This document shows, piece after piece, positions 36,032 to 45,516 of a stretch of DNA of 64,000 nt. The position numbers and the translations under genes are program-made. Source of the stretch: Sulfitobacter sp. DFL-14 (GTDB lineage: Bacteria; Pseudomonadota; Alphaproteobacteria; Rhodobacterales; Rhodobacteraceae); the NCBI RefSeq assembly GCF_003335585.1, contig NZ_QBFD01000007.1:1-64000 (forward strand), written 5' to 3'. The notes below the pieces were generated by a model. That model saw only the letters and a program-made list of their open reading frames with translations. It was not told where the DNA came from and did not search any database. Every line of letters begins with the position of its first letter. Position 1 is the stretch's first letter.

Positions 36032-36862
36032 ATGGCACGTTCCGTCACAACGCAACGCAAGACGATCAACACCACCATCGCGTGGATCATCGGCCTGCTG
36101 ATCTTCTTTCCGATCCTCTGGACGATCCTGACCAGCTTCAAGACCGAGGCCCAGGCGATCAACGATCCACCCCTGTTCCTGTTCTTTGACTGGACCACGG
36201 AGAACTATGCCACCGTGATGGAGCGGTCGAACTACGCACGCTTCCTGTGGAACTCCATCGTCATCGCGGGTGGCTCGACCCTTCTGGGCATCATCATCGC
36301 GGTGCCTGCGGCCTGGTCGATGGCCTTTGTCCCGTCCAAACGGACCAAGGACATCCTGCTTTGGATGCTCTCGACCAAGATGCTGCCGGCGGTGGGGGTG
36401 CTCTATCCGATCTACCTGCTGTGCATCCGGCTGGGCGTGCTCGACAACCGCGTGGCGCTGGTCATCATCCTGATGCTGATCAACCTGCCGATCATTGTCT
36501 GGATGCTTTACACCTACTTCCGCGAAATTCCTGGCGAAATCCTGGAAGCCGCGCGGATGGACGGGGCCACGCTCAAGGAAGAGATCCTCTATGTGCTGAC
36601 GCCGATGGCGATCCCCGGCATTGCCTCCACGCTGCTGCTGAACTTCATCCTGGCCTGGAACGAGGCGTTCTGGACCCTGAACCTCACCGCAGCACAGGCG
36701 GCACCGCTGACCGCCTTCATCGCCAGTTATTCCAGCCCCGAAGGGCTGTTCTACGCCAAACTCAGCGCAGCATCGACAATGGCCATCGCGCCGATCCTCA
36801 TCCTTGGCTGGTTCAGCCAGAAACAACTCGTCCGCGGCCTCACCTTTGGCGCCGTGAAATAG
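36032..36862 (+). CDS. smoG: sorbitol/mannitol ABC transporter, second permease
   Basis: The 276-residue MalG-type permease has six helices and the EAA loop EAARMDGATLKEEILYVLTPMAIPG (about 171-195), with a typical extension MARSVTTQRKTINTTIAWIIG at the N terminus. It lies 15 bp after smoF with GAGGGAGGAAGAG as a strong ribosome site. It pairs with SmoF to form the channel. Confidence 0.9.
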   Translation: MARSVTTQRKTINTTIAWIIGLLIFFPILWTILTSFKTEAQAINDPPLFLFFDWTTENYATVMERSNYARFLWNSIVIAGGSTLLGIIIAVPAAWSMAFVPSKRTKDILLWMLSTKMLPAVGVLYPIYLLCIRLGVLDNRVALVIILMLINLPIIVWMLYTYFREIPGEILEAARMDGATLKEEILYVLTPMAIPGIASTLLLNFILAWNEAFWTLNLTAAQAAPLTAFIASYSSPEGLFYAKLSAASTMAIAPILILGWFSQKQLVRGLTFGAVK

Positions 36863-36874
36863 GGAACCGGAAAT

Positions 36875-37879
36875 ATGGGACAGATTGAACTTAAACAGGT
36901 TACGAAATCCTTTGGCGATGTGCAGGTCATCCCGCCGCTGGACCTGACCATCAAGGATGGCGAATTCACCGTCTTCGTCGGCCCCTCGGGCTGTGGCAAG
37001 TCCACCCTGCTGCGGCTGATCGCGGGGCTGGAGGACATCACCACCGGCCATATCGAGATCGACGGCCAGGATGCAACGGATGTGGTCCCGGCACGGCGCG
37101 GGCTGGCGATGGTATTCCAGTCCTATGCGCTTTACCCGCATATGACGGTGCGCAAGAACATCGCCTTCCCGTTGAAGATGGCCAAGATGGACCAGGCCGA
37201 AATCGACCGGCGCGTGGATGCGGCGGCACAGGTGCTGAACCTGGCAGACTATATCGACCGCCGCCCCGGCCAATTGTCCGGCGGCCAGCGCCAGCGGGTC
37301 GCCATCGGCCGCGCCATCGTGCGCGAACCGGCGGCCTTCCTGTTTGATGAGCCGCTGTCAAACCTCGATGCCGCCCTGCGCGTGGGCATGCGGATGGAAA
37401 TCTCCGAACTTCACAAGAAGCTGGCAACGACGATGATCTACGTCACCCACGACCAGGTCGAGGCGATGACCATGGCCGACAAGATCGTGGTGCTGCAAGC
37501 CGGCGTGATCGAACAGGTGGGCAGCCCGCTTGAACTTTACCGCACCCCGCGCAACACTTTCGTCGCCGGTTTTATCGGGTCGCCCAAGATGAACCTGATC
37601 ACCGGCGAGGAGGCGGCGAAACATGACGCCCATACCATCGGCATCCGGCCCGAACATATTGACGTGGTCGAAAGCGAAGGCACCTGGCAGGGCACCGTCG
37701 GCGTGGCCGAACACCTTGGCTCCGACACGTTCTTTCACATCCACAACACCGGGCTGGCCGACACGCTGACCGTCCGTGCCATTGGTGACATCAGCCTGAC
37801 CCATGGCGATACGATTCATCTTTCGCCCCGTGCGGATGAAATCCACCGCTTTGATGCAGCAGGATTGCGGATCGGATGA
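36875..37879 (+). CDS. smoK: sorbitol/mannitol ABC transporter, ATPase
   Basis: The 334-residue MalK-type ATPase has Walker [10 protein letters not shown] (36-44), the Q-loop [11 protein letters not shown], signature LSGGQRQR (about 134-141), Walker [12 protein letters not shown] and the H-loop [11 protein letters not shown]. The C-terminal TOBE/MalK regulatory domain (about 235-334, with [11 protein letters not shown]) is present. It powers import through SmoFG. The stop overlaps the smoS start (ATGA), so transport and oxidation genes are translationally linked. Confidence 0.92.
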   Translation: MGQIELKQVTKSFGDVQVIPPLDLTIKDGEFTVFVGPSGCGKSTLLRLIAGLEDITTGHIEIDGQDATDVVPARRGLAMVFQSYALYPHMTVRKNIAFPLKMAKMDQAEIDRRVDAAAQVLNLADYIDRRPGQLSGGQRQRVAIGRAIVREPAAFLFDEPLSNLDAALRVGMRMEISELHKKLATTMIYVTHDQVEAMTMADKIVVLQAGVIEQVGSPLELYRTPRNTFVAGFIGSPKMNLITGEEAAKHDAHTIGIRPEHIDVVESEGTWQGTVGVAEHLGSDTFFHIHNTGLADTLTVRAIGDISLTHGDTIHLSPRADEIHRFDAAGLRIG

Positions 37880-38649
37880 AGCGACTGGCAGGAAAGACCG
37901 CGCTGATCACCGGCGCGGCGCGGGGCATCGGACAAGCCTTTGCGCAAGCCTATCTGCGCGAAGGCGCGCAGGTGTTGATCGCGGATATCGACGAGAAACG
38001 AGCAGTGCAGACAGCCACGGCGATGGGCGAAAACGCCTGCGCCGTGGCAATGGATGTGACCGATCAGGCCAGCATCGACGCAGCGATCGAAGCGGCGGTC
38101 GCCCGTTTCGGCAAGATCGACATCCTGGTCAACAACGCCGCGATCTTTACCGCGGCCCCGATCATCGAGATCACCCGCGAGGACTATCAGCGCGCCTTTG
38201 ACATCAACGTGTCAGGATGCCTTTTCACCCTGCAGGCGGTGGCACGGCAGATGATCGCGCAAGGGGTCGGCGGCAAGATCATCAACCTGGCCAGCCAGGC
38301 GGGCCGCCGCGGCGAGAGCCTGGTCGCAGTCTATTGCGCGACCAAGGCGGCGGTCATCAGCCTGACCCAATCTGCCGGCCTGAACCTCATTCAACACGGC
38401 ATCAACGTGAACGCCATCGCCCCCGGCGTGGTGGAGGGGGAGCATTGGGACGGCGTCGATGCCTTCTTTGCCAAATACGAGAACAAGGCCCCGGGCCAGA
38501 AAAAGCGCGAAGTCGGCGAGGCCGTGCCCTTTGGCCGGATGGGCCGGTCCGGGGATCTGACCGGCATGGCCGTCTTTCTCGCCACTTCCGAGGCGGATTA
38601 CATCGTTGCCCAGACCTACAATGTGGACGGCGGCCAATGGATGAGCTGA
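37876..38649 (+). CDS. smoS: sorbitol dehydrogenase, SDR family
   Basis: The 257-residue SDR has the NAD motif TGAARGIG, acidic D37/D39 at the end of beta-2 (NAD preference), NNAA, and the catalytic S-Y-K with Y in VYCATK. It matches the Rhodobacter sphaeroides SmoS polyol dehydrogenase, which oxidises sorbitol to fructose (and galactitol to tagatose). It sits between the transporter ATPase and mannitol dehydrogenase, with one base between its stop and mtlK. Confidence 0.9.
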   Translation: MKRLAGKTALITGAARGIGQAFAQAYLREGAQVLIADIDEKRAVQTATAMGENACAVAMDVTDQASIDAAIEAAVARFGKIDILVNNAAIFTAAPIIEITREDYQRAFDINVSGCLFTLQAVARQMIAQGVGGKIINLASQAGRRGESLVAVYCATKAAVISLTQSAGLNLIQHGINVNAIAPGVVEGEHWDGVDAFFAKYENKAPGQKKREVGEAVPFGRMGRSGDLTGMAVFLATSEADYIVAQTYNVDGGQWMS

Positions 38650-38650
38650 G

Positions 38651-40135
38651 ATGAAACTGTCCAACGCCACACTCCCCGACCTGCCGGACGACATCCTGCG
38701 GCCGGTCTATGACCGCAGCACCCTGACGCCGGGCATTGTCCACATCGGCGTGGGCAATTTCCACCGCGCACATCAGGCATGGTATCTGCACCGGCTGATG
38801 CAGCAGGGCGCAGCGCTCGACTGGGCGATCGTGGGCGCCGGGGTTCGCCCCTATGACGAGGCGATGCGCCTGCGGCTGGCCGGGCAGGATTACCTGACCA
38901 CATTGATCGAATTGTCGCCCTCAACGCAGTCAGCAGAGGTTGTGGGCGCGATGATCGACTATGTGCCGATCGAGGAGGGCAACGGCCCCCTGATCGCGCG
39001 CATGGCACAGCCCGACATCCGCATCGTGGCCCTGACGGTGACCGAAGGTGGCTATTTCATCGACCCGGTGAGCAAGGCCTTTGACGCGACCCATGCAGAT
39101 ATGCAGCATGATGCGCAGAACCCGGACAATCCGCGCACTGCCTTTGGCGCGATGGTGGCGGCCCTGCGGCTGCGCCGCGATGCGGGCACAGGCCCCTTTA
39201 CCGCGCAAAGCTGCGACAACCTGCAAGGCAACGGCGATATTCTGCGCCAGATCATCGTCGGCCTGGCCCGGATGCAGGACCCGGAGCTTGCGCGCTGGAT
39301 CAATGGCAATTGCAGCTTTCCGAATTCGATGGTCGATTCCATCGTGCCCGCCACTGGCCCCGCCCAGATCACCCAGGCCCGTGCGCTGGGCATCGAGGAT
39401 GCCGCCCCGGTCTGCCACGAGAATTTCCGCCAATGGGTGATCGAGGATGATTTCTGCGCCGGCAGGCCCGATTGGGATCAGGCGGGGGCAACATTTTCGA
39501 ACAATGTCCACGCCTATGAAACCATGAAGATCCGGATCCTGAACGCCGGGCATCAGGTGATCGCGAATGCGGGTGAAATCCTGTCGCTCGCCACGATCTC
39601 TGACTGCATGGCAGATCCCGAGGTGGGCGGGCTGTTCCGCAAGGTGGCGCTGCGTGAAATCGTACCCCATGTCTCGCCTGTGCCGGAGATGACCCCGGTG
39701 GCCTATGTCGAGCTGATCGCGGCGCGGTTCTCCAATCCGAAGATCGAGGATACAACCCGCCGCGTCGCCTTTGACGGCAGTTCGCGGCACAGCGGATTCG
39801 TGTTGCCTCTGGTGCGCCGGGCGCTGGCGGGGGGGCTGCCGCTGGACGGTCTGGCCCTGGTCGAGGCCTGCTGGGCGCGGATGTGCGAAGGCACCCGCGA
39901 GGATGGCAGCGTGATCGAACCGAACGATCCGATGTGGGACAAGCTGACCGAAACAGCCAAAGCCGCGCGCGACCGCCCCGCCGCCTGGCTGGAGATGACA
40001 GGCATCTACGGCGACCTTGCCGGGCAGGAGGTCTTCTCGCAGCGGTTCGAACATTGGCTGCATTTCATCTGGCAGCAGGGCGTCCGGTCGGCGCTTCACG
40101 AATATTGCAGGGCGGATGGCCGCAAACGGGGATAG
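38651..40135 (+). CDS. mtlK: mannitol 2-dehydrogenase
   Basis: The 494-residue protein belongs to the long-chain mannitol dehydrogenase family: IVHIGVGNFHRAHQAWY (about 30-46) is the NAD-binding glycine motif, and the C-terminal domain has the catalytic-lysine region MKIRILNAGHQVIANAGEI. It oxidises mannitol to fructose. In the described R. sphaeroides operon kinase genes accompany these genes; here the operon ends with mtlK and no fructokinase is present within the window. Confidence 0.93.
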   Translation: MKLSNATLPDLPDDILRPVYDRSTLTPGIVHIGVGNFHRAHQAWYLHRLMQQGAALDWAIVGAGVRPYDEAMRLRLAGQDYLTTLIELSPSTQSAEVVGAMIDYVPIEEGNGPLIARMAQPDIRIVALTVTEGGYFIDPVSKAFDATHADMQHDAQNPDNPRTAFGAMVAALRLRRDAGTGPFTAQSCDNLQGNGDILRQIIVGLARMQDPELARWINGNCSFPNSMVDSIVPATGPAQITQARALGIEDAAPVCHENFRQWVIEDDFCAGRPDWDQAGATFSNNVHAYETMKIRILNAGHQVIANAGEILSLATISDCMADPEVGGLFRKVALREIVPHVSPVPEMTPVAYVELIAARFSNPKIEDTTRRVAFDGSSRHSGFVLPLVRRALAGGLPLDGLALVEACWARMCEGTREDGSVIEPNDPMWDKLTETAKAARDRPAAWLEMTGIYGDLAGQEVFSQRFEHWLHFIWQQGVRSALHEYCRADGRKRG

Positions 40136-40382
40136 CGGAAGATGGTCTTTCGCTGGTGTCCCGTCAAGGGAACCATTCGCGCCTGATCCCACATCCTTTA
40201 CGGGCGTGGGAGCGATGATTAATCTGCAAACCAGCACCGCAGGCTGAACGGGGCAACGTTCCGGGAAACCGGGGGCTGTTCATTCGGGATGTGTTTCTGT
40301 TAGTTCAGCGGGCTGCCGGTGGCGCAATGTCGCGCCACCGGTGGTGAAAGCTCGAAAGTCGCACCGGTCAGGTCAAGGTTCT
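40136..40382. other. intergenic region with hairpin after mtlK
   Basis: The 10-bp perfect stem CCGGTGGCGC / GCGCCACCGG (40316-40325 with 40332-40341, loop AATGTC) lies 180 bp after mtlK and 42 bp before dusA. No T-run follows on either strand, so it is a possible weak terminator or a leader structure of dusA. Nothing else was recognised. Confidence 0.45.
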
Positions 40383-41405
40383 ATGCTGAATTCTGAAAGA
40401 AACAGAGTGGTCCACGTCGCGTCCCGGTTATCCGTCGCCCCGATGATGGATTGGACGGACCGGCATTGCCGCTATCTGCATCGGCTGCTGAGCAGGCGGG
40501 CATTGCTGTATACGGAGATGGTGACCGCGCCTGCGCTGGTGCGCGGCGGCGCGGTGCATTTGCTGGAACATGACGTCAGCGAACACCCCGTGGCGCTGCA
40601 GCTTGGCGGTTCCGATGCGCGTGAACTGGCGCAGGCGGCGCGGCTTGGGGCGGATGCGGGCTATGACGAAATCAACCTCAACTGCGGCTGCCCTTCTGAC
40701 CGGGTGCAATCGGGCACCTTTGGCGCGGTGCTGATGAAAGACCCCGCCCGCGTGGCGGATTGCGTCGCCGAGATGCGGGCAGCAGTGGATGTGGAGGTGA
40801 CGGTCAAATGCCGCATCGGCGTCGATGATCAGGAACCACGCGACGTCCTGCCGGATTTTCTGGCCCGGATCGTGGCCGCCGGCTGCACCCGCGTCAGCAT
40901 CCATGCACGCAAGGCCTGGTTGCAGGGGCTCAGCCCCAAGGAGAACCGCGACATCCCGCCGCTGGATTACCCGCTTGTCCACCTGATGAAGGAATATTTC
41001 CCCAACCTGCATATTTCCGTCAACGGCGGCATCGGCTCGCTGGAAGAGGCGGAGGCCTTTCTGGACGGGGGGCTGGACGGCGTCATGGTCGGGCGCGCCG
41101 CCTACCACAGCCCGGCCGATATCCTCTGCACGGCAGACCGGCGCATCTTTGGCGCAGGCCCTGACAGCACGCCGGAACAGGCCGTCCGCGATATGCTGCC
41201 CTATATCGAGGCGCATCTGGCGGGGGGCGGACGGCTGAACCAGATCACCCGGCACATGCTGGGCCTTTTCGCGGGCCGCCCCGGGGCGCGCGGCTGGCGG
41301 CGGAGCCTGTCCGAAGGGGCCAGCAAACCGGGCGCGGGGCCGGAACTGGTGGCGCAGGCACTGGCCGAGATCGAGGCGCTGGCGCAGCAGGCGCAGGCGG
41401 TGTAG
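40383..41405 (+). CDS. dusA: tRNA-dihydrouridine synthase A
   Basis: The 340-residue protein is a DusA-type flavoenzyme that reduces U20/U20a of tRNA. It has LSVAPMMDWTDRHCRYLHR near the start (the DusA opening), the catalytic cysteine in INLNCGCPSDRVQSGTFGA (about 98-116), CRIGVDDQEP and a C-terminal helical domain with GRLNQITRHMLGLFAGRPGAR that binds tRNA. The start is ATG 40383 after CAAGG; a longer frame exists but lacks a site and family sequence. Confidence 0.94.
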   Translation: MLNSERNRVVHVASRLSVAPMMDWTDRHCRYLHRLLSRRALLYTEMVTAPALVRGGAVHLLEHDVSEHPVALQLGGSDARELAQAARLGADAGYDEINLNCGCPSDRVQSGTFGAVLMKDPARVADCVAEMRAAVDVEVTVKCRIGVDDQEPRDVLPDFLARIVAAGCTRVSIHARKAWLQGLSPKENRDIPPLDYPLVHLMKEYFPNLHISVNGGIGSLEEAEAFLDGGLDGVMVGRAAYHSPADILCTADRRIFGAGPDSTPEQAVRDMLPYIEAHLAGGGRLNQITRHMLGLFAGRPGARGWRRSLSEGASKPGAGPELVAQALAEIEALAQQAQAV

Positions 41406-41432
41406 CACGGGGCGTCAAAGAGGAGATACCCC

Positions 41433-42254
41433 ATGCCAGAGACGATGCTTTTGATCCAGATGGGGGTGCTTCTGGCCTTTATCGGTGCCTTTGCCGGTGT
41501 CCTTGCGGGGCTTCTGGGTGTCGGCGGCGGCATCGTTCTGGTCCCTGCGTTTTTCTATGCCTTTCAGACGCTTGGCTATGAGGGGCCGCAGCTGATGCAG
41601 ATGTGTCTGGCGACCTCTCTGGCGACAATCATCGTCACATCGGTCCGCTCCGTGCTGAGCCATAACCGGAAGGGGGCCGTCGATTGGGACATCCTGCGCG
41701 GCTGGGCACCGGGAATCGTGATCGGGGCCGTGCTCGGGATGCTTTTGGTCGCTCAATTGCGCTCGGGCACCTTGCAGGCGATCTTTGGCGGTCTTGCGCT
41801 GGTTGTGGGCCTCTACATGGGGCTGGGCCGGTCGGAATGGCGGTTGGGGGCGGCAATGCCGCGGGGGATCACCCGGGCGCTGCTCTCGCCCGCTGTCGGC
41901 TTCCTGTCGGTCCTCATGGGCATCGGGGGCGGCAGTTTCGGCGTGCCGTTGATGAGCCTTTATGCCACCCCGATTCACCGCGCTGTCGCCACGGCAGCAG
42001 GCTTTGGCGTGCTGATCGCGGTGCCATCTGTCATCGGCTTCCTGTTTGTCCCGATGACCACGGGCGCACCGCCGCTGACCATCGGGACAGTCAACTTCGT
42101 CGCCTTTGGCATCGTGATCGCGATGACGCTGATCACCGCGCCGCTGGGGGTCAGGCTGGCCCATGCGATGGACCCGAAACCGCTCAAACGGGTGTTTTCG
42201 GTCTTCCTGATCCTTGTGGCGCTGAACATGATCCGCAAGGCATTGGGCTGGTGA
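41433..42254 (+). CDS. TSUP (TauE/SafE) family permease
   Basis: The 273-residue membrane protein has eight predicted helices and the two inverted TSUP repeats, each with the signature G-(V/I)-G-G-G: LAGLLGVGGGIVLVPAFFYAF and LMGIGGGSFGVPLMSLY. These proteins move sulfur-containing organic anions such as sulfite or sulfoacetate; the substrate is unknown here. The start follows AAGAGGAGATACCCC. Its stop overlaps the start of the next gene. Confidence 0.9.
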   Translation: MPETMLLIQMGVLLAFIGAFAGVLAGLLGVGGGIVLVPAFFYAFQTLGYEGPQLMQMCLATSLATIIVTSVRSVLSHNRKGAVDWDILRGWAPGIVIGAVLGMLLVAQLRSGTLQAIFGGLALVVGLYMGLGRSEWRLGAAMPRGITRALLSPAVGFLSVLMGIGGGSFGVPLMSLYATPIHRAVATAAGFGVLIAVPSVIGFLFVPMTTGAPPLTIGTVNFVAFGIVIAMTLITAPLGVRLAHAMDPKPLKRVFSVFLILVALNMIRKALGW

Positions 42255-42985
42255 GTGGCTTCCGCGTATTCGACCCGGACCCGGCCACCCTGCGCTGGGT
42301 GCAGGCAGCGCAGCGCGCTGCGCTGGAGCTTGCGCGCGATCCGGCCATCCGTGCCGATAACCTGCGCCACGCGGGCACCTGGTTTGTTGGCGTGGACGCG
42401 CTGCCCAATGATCCGGACGGCAGCATCGGCGGTGTGCCGCTTCATGGCCCCTGGGTGGATTTCATCGTACCGCCGGACCACTGGCACCGCGCGCAGCTGT
42501 CCATCGTCTATCCCGGCTATCCGGGGCAGGACCCGTCAGAGAGTGACGCCAACCACCGGTTCCGGATCAACCGTCATGCCGCGCATGTGGACGGGCTGCT
42601 GCCCGAGGGTGCGGCCCGCCGCCGCTACCTGCGCGAGCCGCATGGTTTCATCCTGGGCCTGCCTTTGAACCAGGCGGATGCCGCACCGCTGATGGTCTGG
42701 CCGGGCAGTCACAGGATCATGGGCGATGCCCTGCGCCGCGCCATCGGGGACAGCGCCCCGGAAACGGTTGATCTGACCGAAGCCTACGGTGCCGCAAGGC
42801 GCCGGGTTTTCGAGACGATTGAACCGGTGCAGGTTCTGGCCAGACCGGGGCAGGCCACCTTGCTGCACCGCCATCTCTTGCACGGTGTCGCCCCCTGGGC
42901 CGATGGTGCAACAGCCCCGCCGGAGGGTCGGATGATTGCCTATTTCCGGCCACAAATTTCCGCCGCCGCTTGGCTGAACGGCTGA
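42251..42985 (+). CDS. phytanoyl-CoA dioxygenase (PhyH)-like Fe(II)/2-oxoglutarate oxygenase
   Basis: The 244-residue protein fits the PhyH superfamily: HxD iron ligands in HAAHVDG (H112 and D114), LPLNQADAAPLMVWPGSHRIM (the conserved 'N/W-PGSH' block) and a distal histidine in LLHRHLLHGVAPW (about 207-219) followed by the arginine in PEGRMIAYFRP, which would bind 2-oxoglutarate. It probably hydroxylates a small organic substrate, unidentified. It starts with GTG overlapping the TSUP stop (GTGA), so the two are coupled. An apparent longer frame in the same phase runs through the TSUP gene and is a shadow. Confidence 0.78.
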   Translation: MSGFRVFDPDPATLRWVQAAQRAALELARDPAIRADNLRHAGTWFVGVDALPNDPDGSIGGVPLHGPWVDFIVPPDHWHRAQLSIVYPGYPGQDPSESDANHRFRINRHAAHVDGLLPEGAARRRYLREPHGFILGLPLNQADAAPLMVWPGSHRIMGDALRRAIGDSAPETVDLTEAYGAARRRVFETIEPVQVLARPGQATLLHRHLLHGVAPWADGATAPPEGRMIAYFRPQISAAAWLNG

Positions 42986-43087
42986 ACTTCCGCCCGATTT
43001 CCCAACAATCACCTCGACCGCGCCTCATTGTTGCCTTTTCCTGCGTCAATTCATGGACCATAAATTTTTTGATCTTGGGACGGCAAA

Positions 43088-43324
43088 ATGAACATTATTC
43101 TGACAGGACCCGACGGCGCAGTGGCGTTTTGGAACGCCGCTCAGAAAGGGCGCAAAACAATGGCATTCGGCAAACTCCAGGCCGCGGCAATGGAGCGCAA
43201 ATGCAGCTTTGCCCGGCTGAGCCGTTTCGCGGCCAACGGCAACCACGCCCCGACGGGCGCCGAAGGGGCGATCACCGCGGATTTCGGGCTCGACCTGCTC
43301 TACCAGATTGCCGGCAACCGCTGA
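43088..43324 (+). CDS. small orphan protein, 78 residues
   Basis: I do not recognise a family. The frame has GC-rich third positions like its neighbours (for example GCC-GCG-GCA and CTC-GAC-CTG-CTC-TAC), a start preceded by GGGACGG, and an AT-rich promoter-like stretch CATAAATTTTTTGATCTTGGG before it. The product is soluble, mildly basic, with no signal peptide. It lies between the PhyH-like gene and the convergent DUF1289 gene. It is probably a real gene but could be spurious. Confidence 0.5.
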   Translation: MNIILTGPDGAVAFWNAAQKGRKTMAFGKLQAAAMERKCSFARLSRFAANGNHAPTGAEGAITADFGLDLLYQIAGNR

Positions 43325-43346
43325 CAACAACCCGCTTTTTTCAAGT

Positions 43347-43586
43347 TTATTTTCGCTGTCGCGCCATGCGCGCGGCCCGGCCGCCCCGGCGTTTGGTCAG
43401 CTGACCCGCCCGGCCCGGCAGTTCCGCCATGATCTCGCGCCGTTCTTCCGGTGTCATCCGGGACCAGCGTCCAATCTCGTCAATCGACCGCAGGCACCCT
43501 GTGCACAGCCGCGACTCCGGATGCACCACGCAGATCTTTACGCAGGGGCTTTCGATTTCGGCGCGTTTCCAGATTTCGTCAGTCAT
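43347..43586 (-). CDS. DUF1289 family protein
   Basis: The 79-residue protein has the DUF1289 signature: SPCVKICVVHPESRLCTGCLRSIDEIGRWSRMTPEERR, with four cysteines (C15, C19, C28, C31) spaced for metal or Fe-S binding, and a basic C-terminal tail. The function is not established. Its first codons overlap the end of ruvX by eight bases, so it is translated as the last gene of the ccmI-ruvX operon. Confidence 0.88.
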   Translation of the reverse strand: MTDEIWKRAEIESPCVKICVVHPESRLCTGCLRSIDEIGRWSRMTPEERREIMAELPGRAGQLTKRRGGRAARMARQRK

Positions 43587-44067
43587 CCCCGGCTCCCTGC
43601 CTGCGCATCACCGCCAGACGGTCCAGCGCGCCCTGCAGAATATAGCCCGCTGCGACGTGATCAATCACTTCCGCGCGACGCTTTCGTGTCGTATCCGCCT
43701 CCAGCAGCGCGCGTTCGGCCGCCACTGTGCTCAACCGCTCGTCCCAGAAGGTGATCGGCAGCGGCAAAAGCCGGTCGAAATTGCGGGCAAAGGCGCGGGT
43801 GGACTGGCAGCGCGGCCCTTCGGAACCGTCCATGTTGCGCGGCAATCCCAGCACCAGACCACCGATGCGCCGGTCGCGGATGATCTCTGTCAGGCGCGCG
43901 GCATCCAGTCCGAATTTCTTGCGCCGGATGGTTTCCAGCGGCGTTGCCACGCTCAGGAAACTGTCGCTGACCGCGACACCGATGGTCTTTTCCCCCAGAT
44001 CGAGCCCGATCAGCGCGGACATCGGGGGCAGGGCAGCGGCAAATTCCGCCATCTCTTCGTATATCAT
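43579..44067 (-). CDS. ruvX: RuvX/YqgF RNase H-like nuclease
   Basis: The 162-residue protein has the YqgF motifs: ALIGLDLGEKTIGVAVSD (first catalytic Asp), LVLGLPRNMDGSEG, FWDERLST (Glu) and DHVAAGYILQ (final Asp). This family acts as putative Holliday-junction resolvase and in pre-16S rRNA 5'-end processing. Both ends overlap the neighbours (ccmI by 4 bp, DUF1289 by 8 bp), giving a coupled operon. Confidence 0.93.
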   Translation of the reverse strand: MIYEEMAEFAAALPPMSALIGLDLGEKTIGVAVSDSFLSVATPLETIRRKKFGLDAARLTEIIRDRRIGGLVLGLPRNMDGSEGPRCQSTRAFARNFDRLLPLPITFWDERLSTVAAERALLEADTTRKRRAEVIDHVAAGYILQGALDRLAVMRRQGAGDD

Positions 44068-45284
44068 TCCGCCACCCCGGCCTGCTGACCCGCGCGGTTG
44101 ATGATATCCAGCGCGGCGGCATCCCCATCAAAGACCTCCAAAGCGTTGTCATAGATGCGCCGGGCTTCCTCGGCGCGGTCCAGCACCGCCAGCGAGGTGA
44201 TCAGCCGCGCCCAGTCTGTCGCTGGGCCGCCCTCAGTCGCCAGACGGTCAGACAGGCCTGCCACCATGCCGCCGATCATCTCCATGCGGTCTTGCGCGCT
44301 CATGTCCGCCGCGGCCTCGATGTCCTCGGCAGAGGGGCCGCGCGCCGCAGTTGGCTGCGGCATTTCATAGTCCACCCCGGCCAGCGCCGCGACCGGCATG
44401 ATCTGGGCCCGGATCGGGGCGATCCAGGGCGAATCCTCGGGGCCGCGCCGCAGCAATCCGTCCCAAATGCGGAAGGCGACATCCGGGCGTCCGGTCTGCA
44501 CCATCATCAACCCGACATAATAGCGCGCCCGCCCGTCCTGCGCATCGCGCGCCAGTGCCGCCCGCAGCGCCGTTTCCGCCTGAGGAGAGACATATCCCCC
44601 CGCCGCCAGAATCAGGAATTCGCCGTAATCGCTGTAATCGGCTGCGGTGGCGCTTTCGCCCTTGATCCGCAAAACTTCTTGCTGCGCCCCTGCCGCCGCC
44701 GAGAAATTGCCGATCCGGGCCTCGTTGCTTGCCAGCAACCGGTGGCCCTGCAAATCTTCCGGCCGCGTCGCGACCGTTTCGCGCAGGCGGGTCATCAGGG
44801 TCTGGAATTCTTCGGTGATGCCCGGTTCTGCGGGCATCGGCGGCAGGCTTTCCTCGGCTGTCTGTTGGCTGGGACGGTTCTCGCGCATCTCTTCGGCAAA
44901 GGCGATCCTGTCGGCGAGACCCAGGTCACCATAGCCCGGCGCACCCAGCGTGCGGTAAAGCAGCAGAGATCCCGCAACCACCACAAGCGCCAGCAGCCCA
45001 TAAAGGACGTGCGGTGACCCCTTGCCGGCAGCGGGGGCTTTCCCGGCTGCGGAACCCAACGCCAGAATGCGGCGCGAAATCTCTGTCCTTGCGCGTTCGG
45101 CATCCTCGGCGGGGATGACGCCACGTGCCACGTCGCGTTCGACTTCGGCCAATTGATCGCGGTAGACCCGCAGATCGTAGGATGCCGCATCCTCCGTCCC
45201 GGCCCTTGCGCCACGTGCCATCGCGCGCCCCAAAAGAGCAGCGACCATGATCGCCATCGCGCAGGTGATGATCCAGAACGTCAT
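44064..45284 (-). CDS. ccmI: CcmI: c-type cytochrome biogenesis protein
   Basis: The 406-residue inner-membrane protein has two N-terminal helices (about 2-22 and 93-113) flanking a cytoplasmic leucine-zipper-like segment (YDLRVYRDQLAEVERDVARGVIPAEDAERARTEISRRIL), then a periplasmic TPR region (about 150-406). CcmI chaperones apocytochrome c to the CcmFH heme ligation complex. No other ccm gene is nearby. It is the first gene of the operon and diverges from soxB. Confidence 0.93.
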   Translation of the reverse strand: MTFWIITCAMAIMVAALLGRAMARGARAGTEDAASYDLRVYRDQLAEVERDVARGVIPAEDAERARTEISRRILALGSAAGKAPAAGKGSPHVLYGLLALVVVAGSLLLYRTLGAPGYGDLGLADRIAFAEEMRENRPSQQTAEESLPPMPAEPGITEEFQTLMTRLRETVATRPEDLQGHRLLASNEARIGNFSAAAGAQQEVLRIKGESATAADYSDYGEFLILAAGGYVSPQAETALRAALARDAQDGRARYYVGLMMVQTGRPDVAFRIWDGLLRRGPEDSPWIAPIRAQIMPVAALAGVDYEMPQPTAARGPSAEDIEAAADMSAQDRMEMIGGMVAGLSDRLATEGGPATDWARLITSLAVLDRAEEARRIYDNALEVFDGDAAALDIINRAGQQAGVAE

Positions 45285-45516
45285 GCAGTCCCCGACAGAT
45301 TCGAATTCAAGAATACCTAGTCATTCAACCCCATGCACAAAAGGGGACATTTTGACCACCCTCACGGCGCGCCTGCAACAATCGCGACCCATGTCGCAAA
45401 TTTGCCAAGGAGTGCCGTGGCCATTATTCCTTTTTTGGTCAAGACAGCCAGAACGGGGTAAGCGACCGCGCACTACCCGAATCTGCCTACTCCAGCCAAG
45501 CAGGGACCCAGAGAGC
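45285..45516. promoter_or_regulatory. divergent ccmI/soxB upstream region
   Basis: The region must hold the soxB and ccmI promoters. A small dyad GCGAC-CCAT-GTCGC (45386-45399) is present. No riboswitch architecture was seen. No convincing -35/-10 pair can be named. Confidence 0.3.

Noticed and set aside
43347-45284. Treating the DUF1289-ruvX-ccmI group as a mobile or defence cassette
   Set aside because: RuvX and CcmI are housekeeping proteins and the overlapping gene order is consistent with an ordinary operon.
45285-45516. Glycine riboswitch before soxB
   Set aside because: The leader has only one 5-bp dyad and none of the tandem aptamer features that would be expected.
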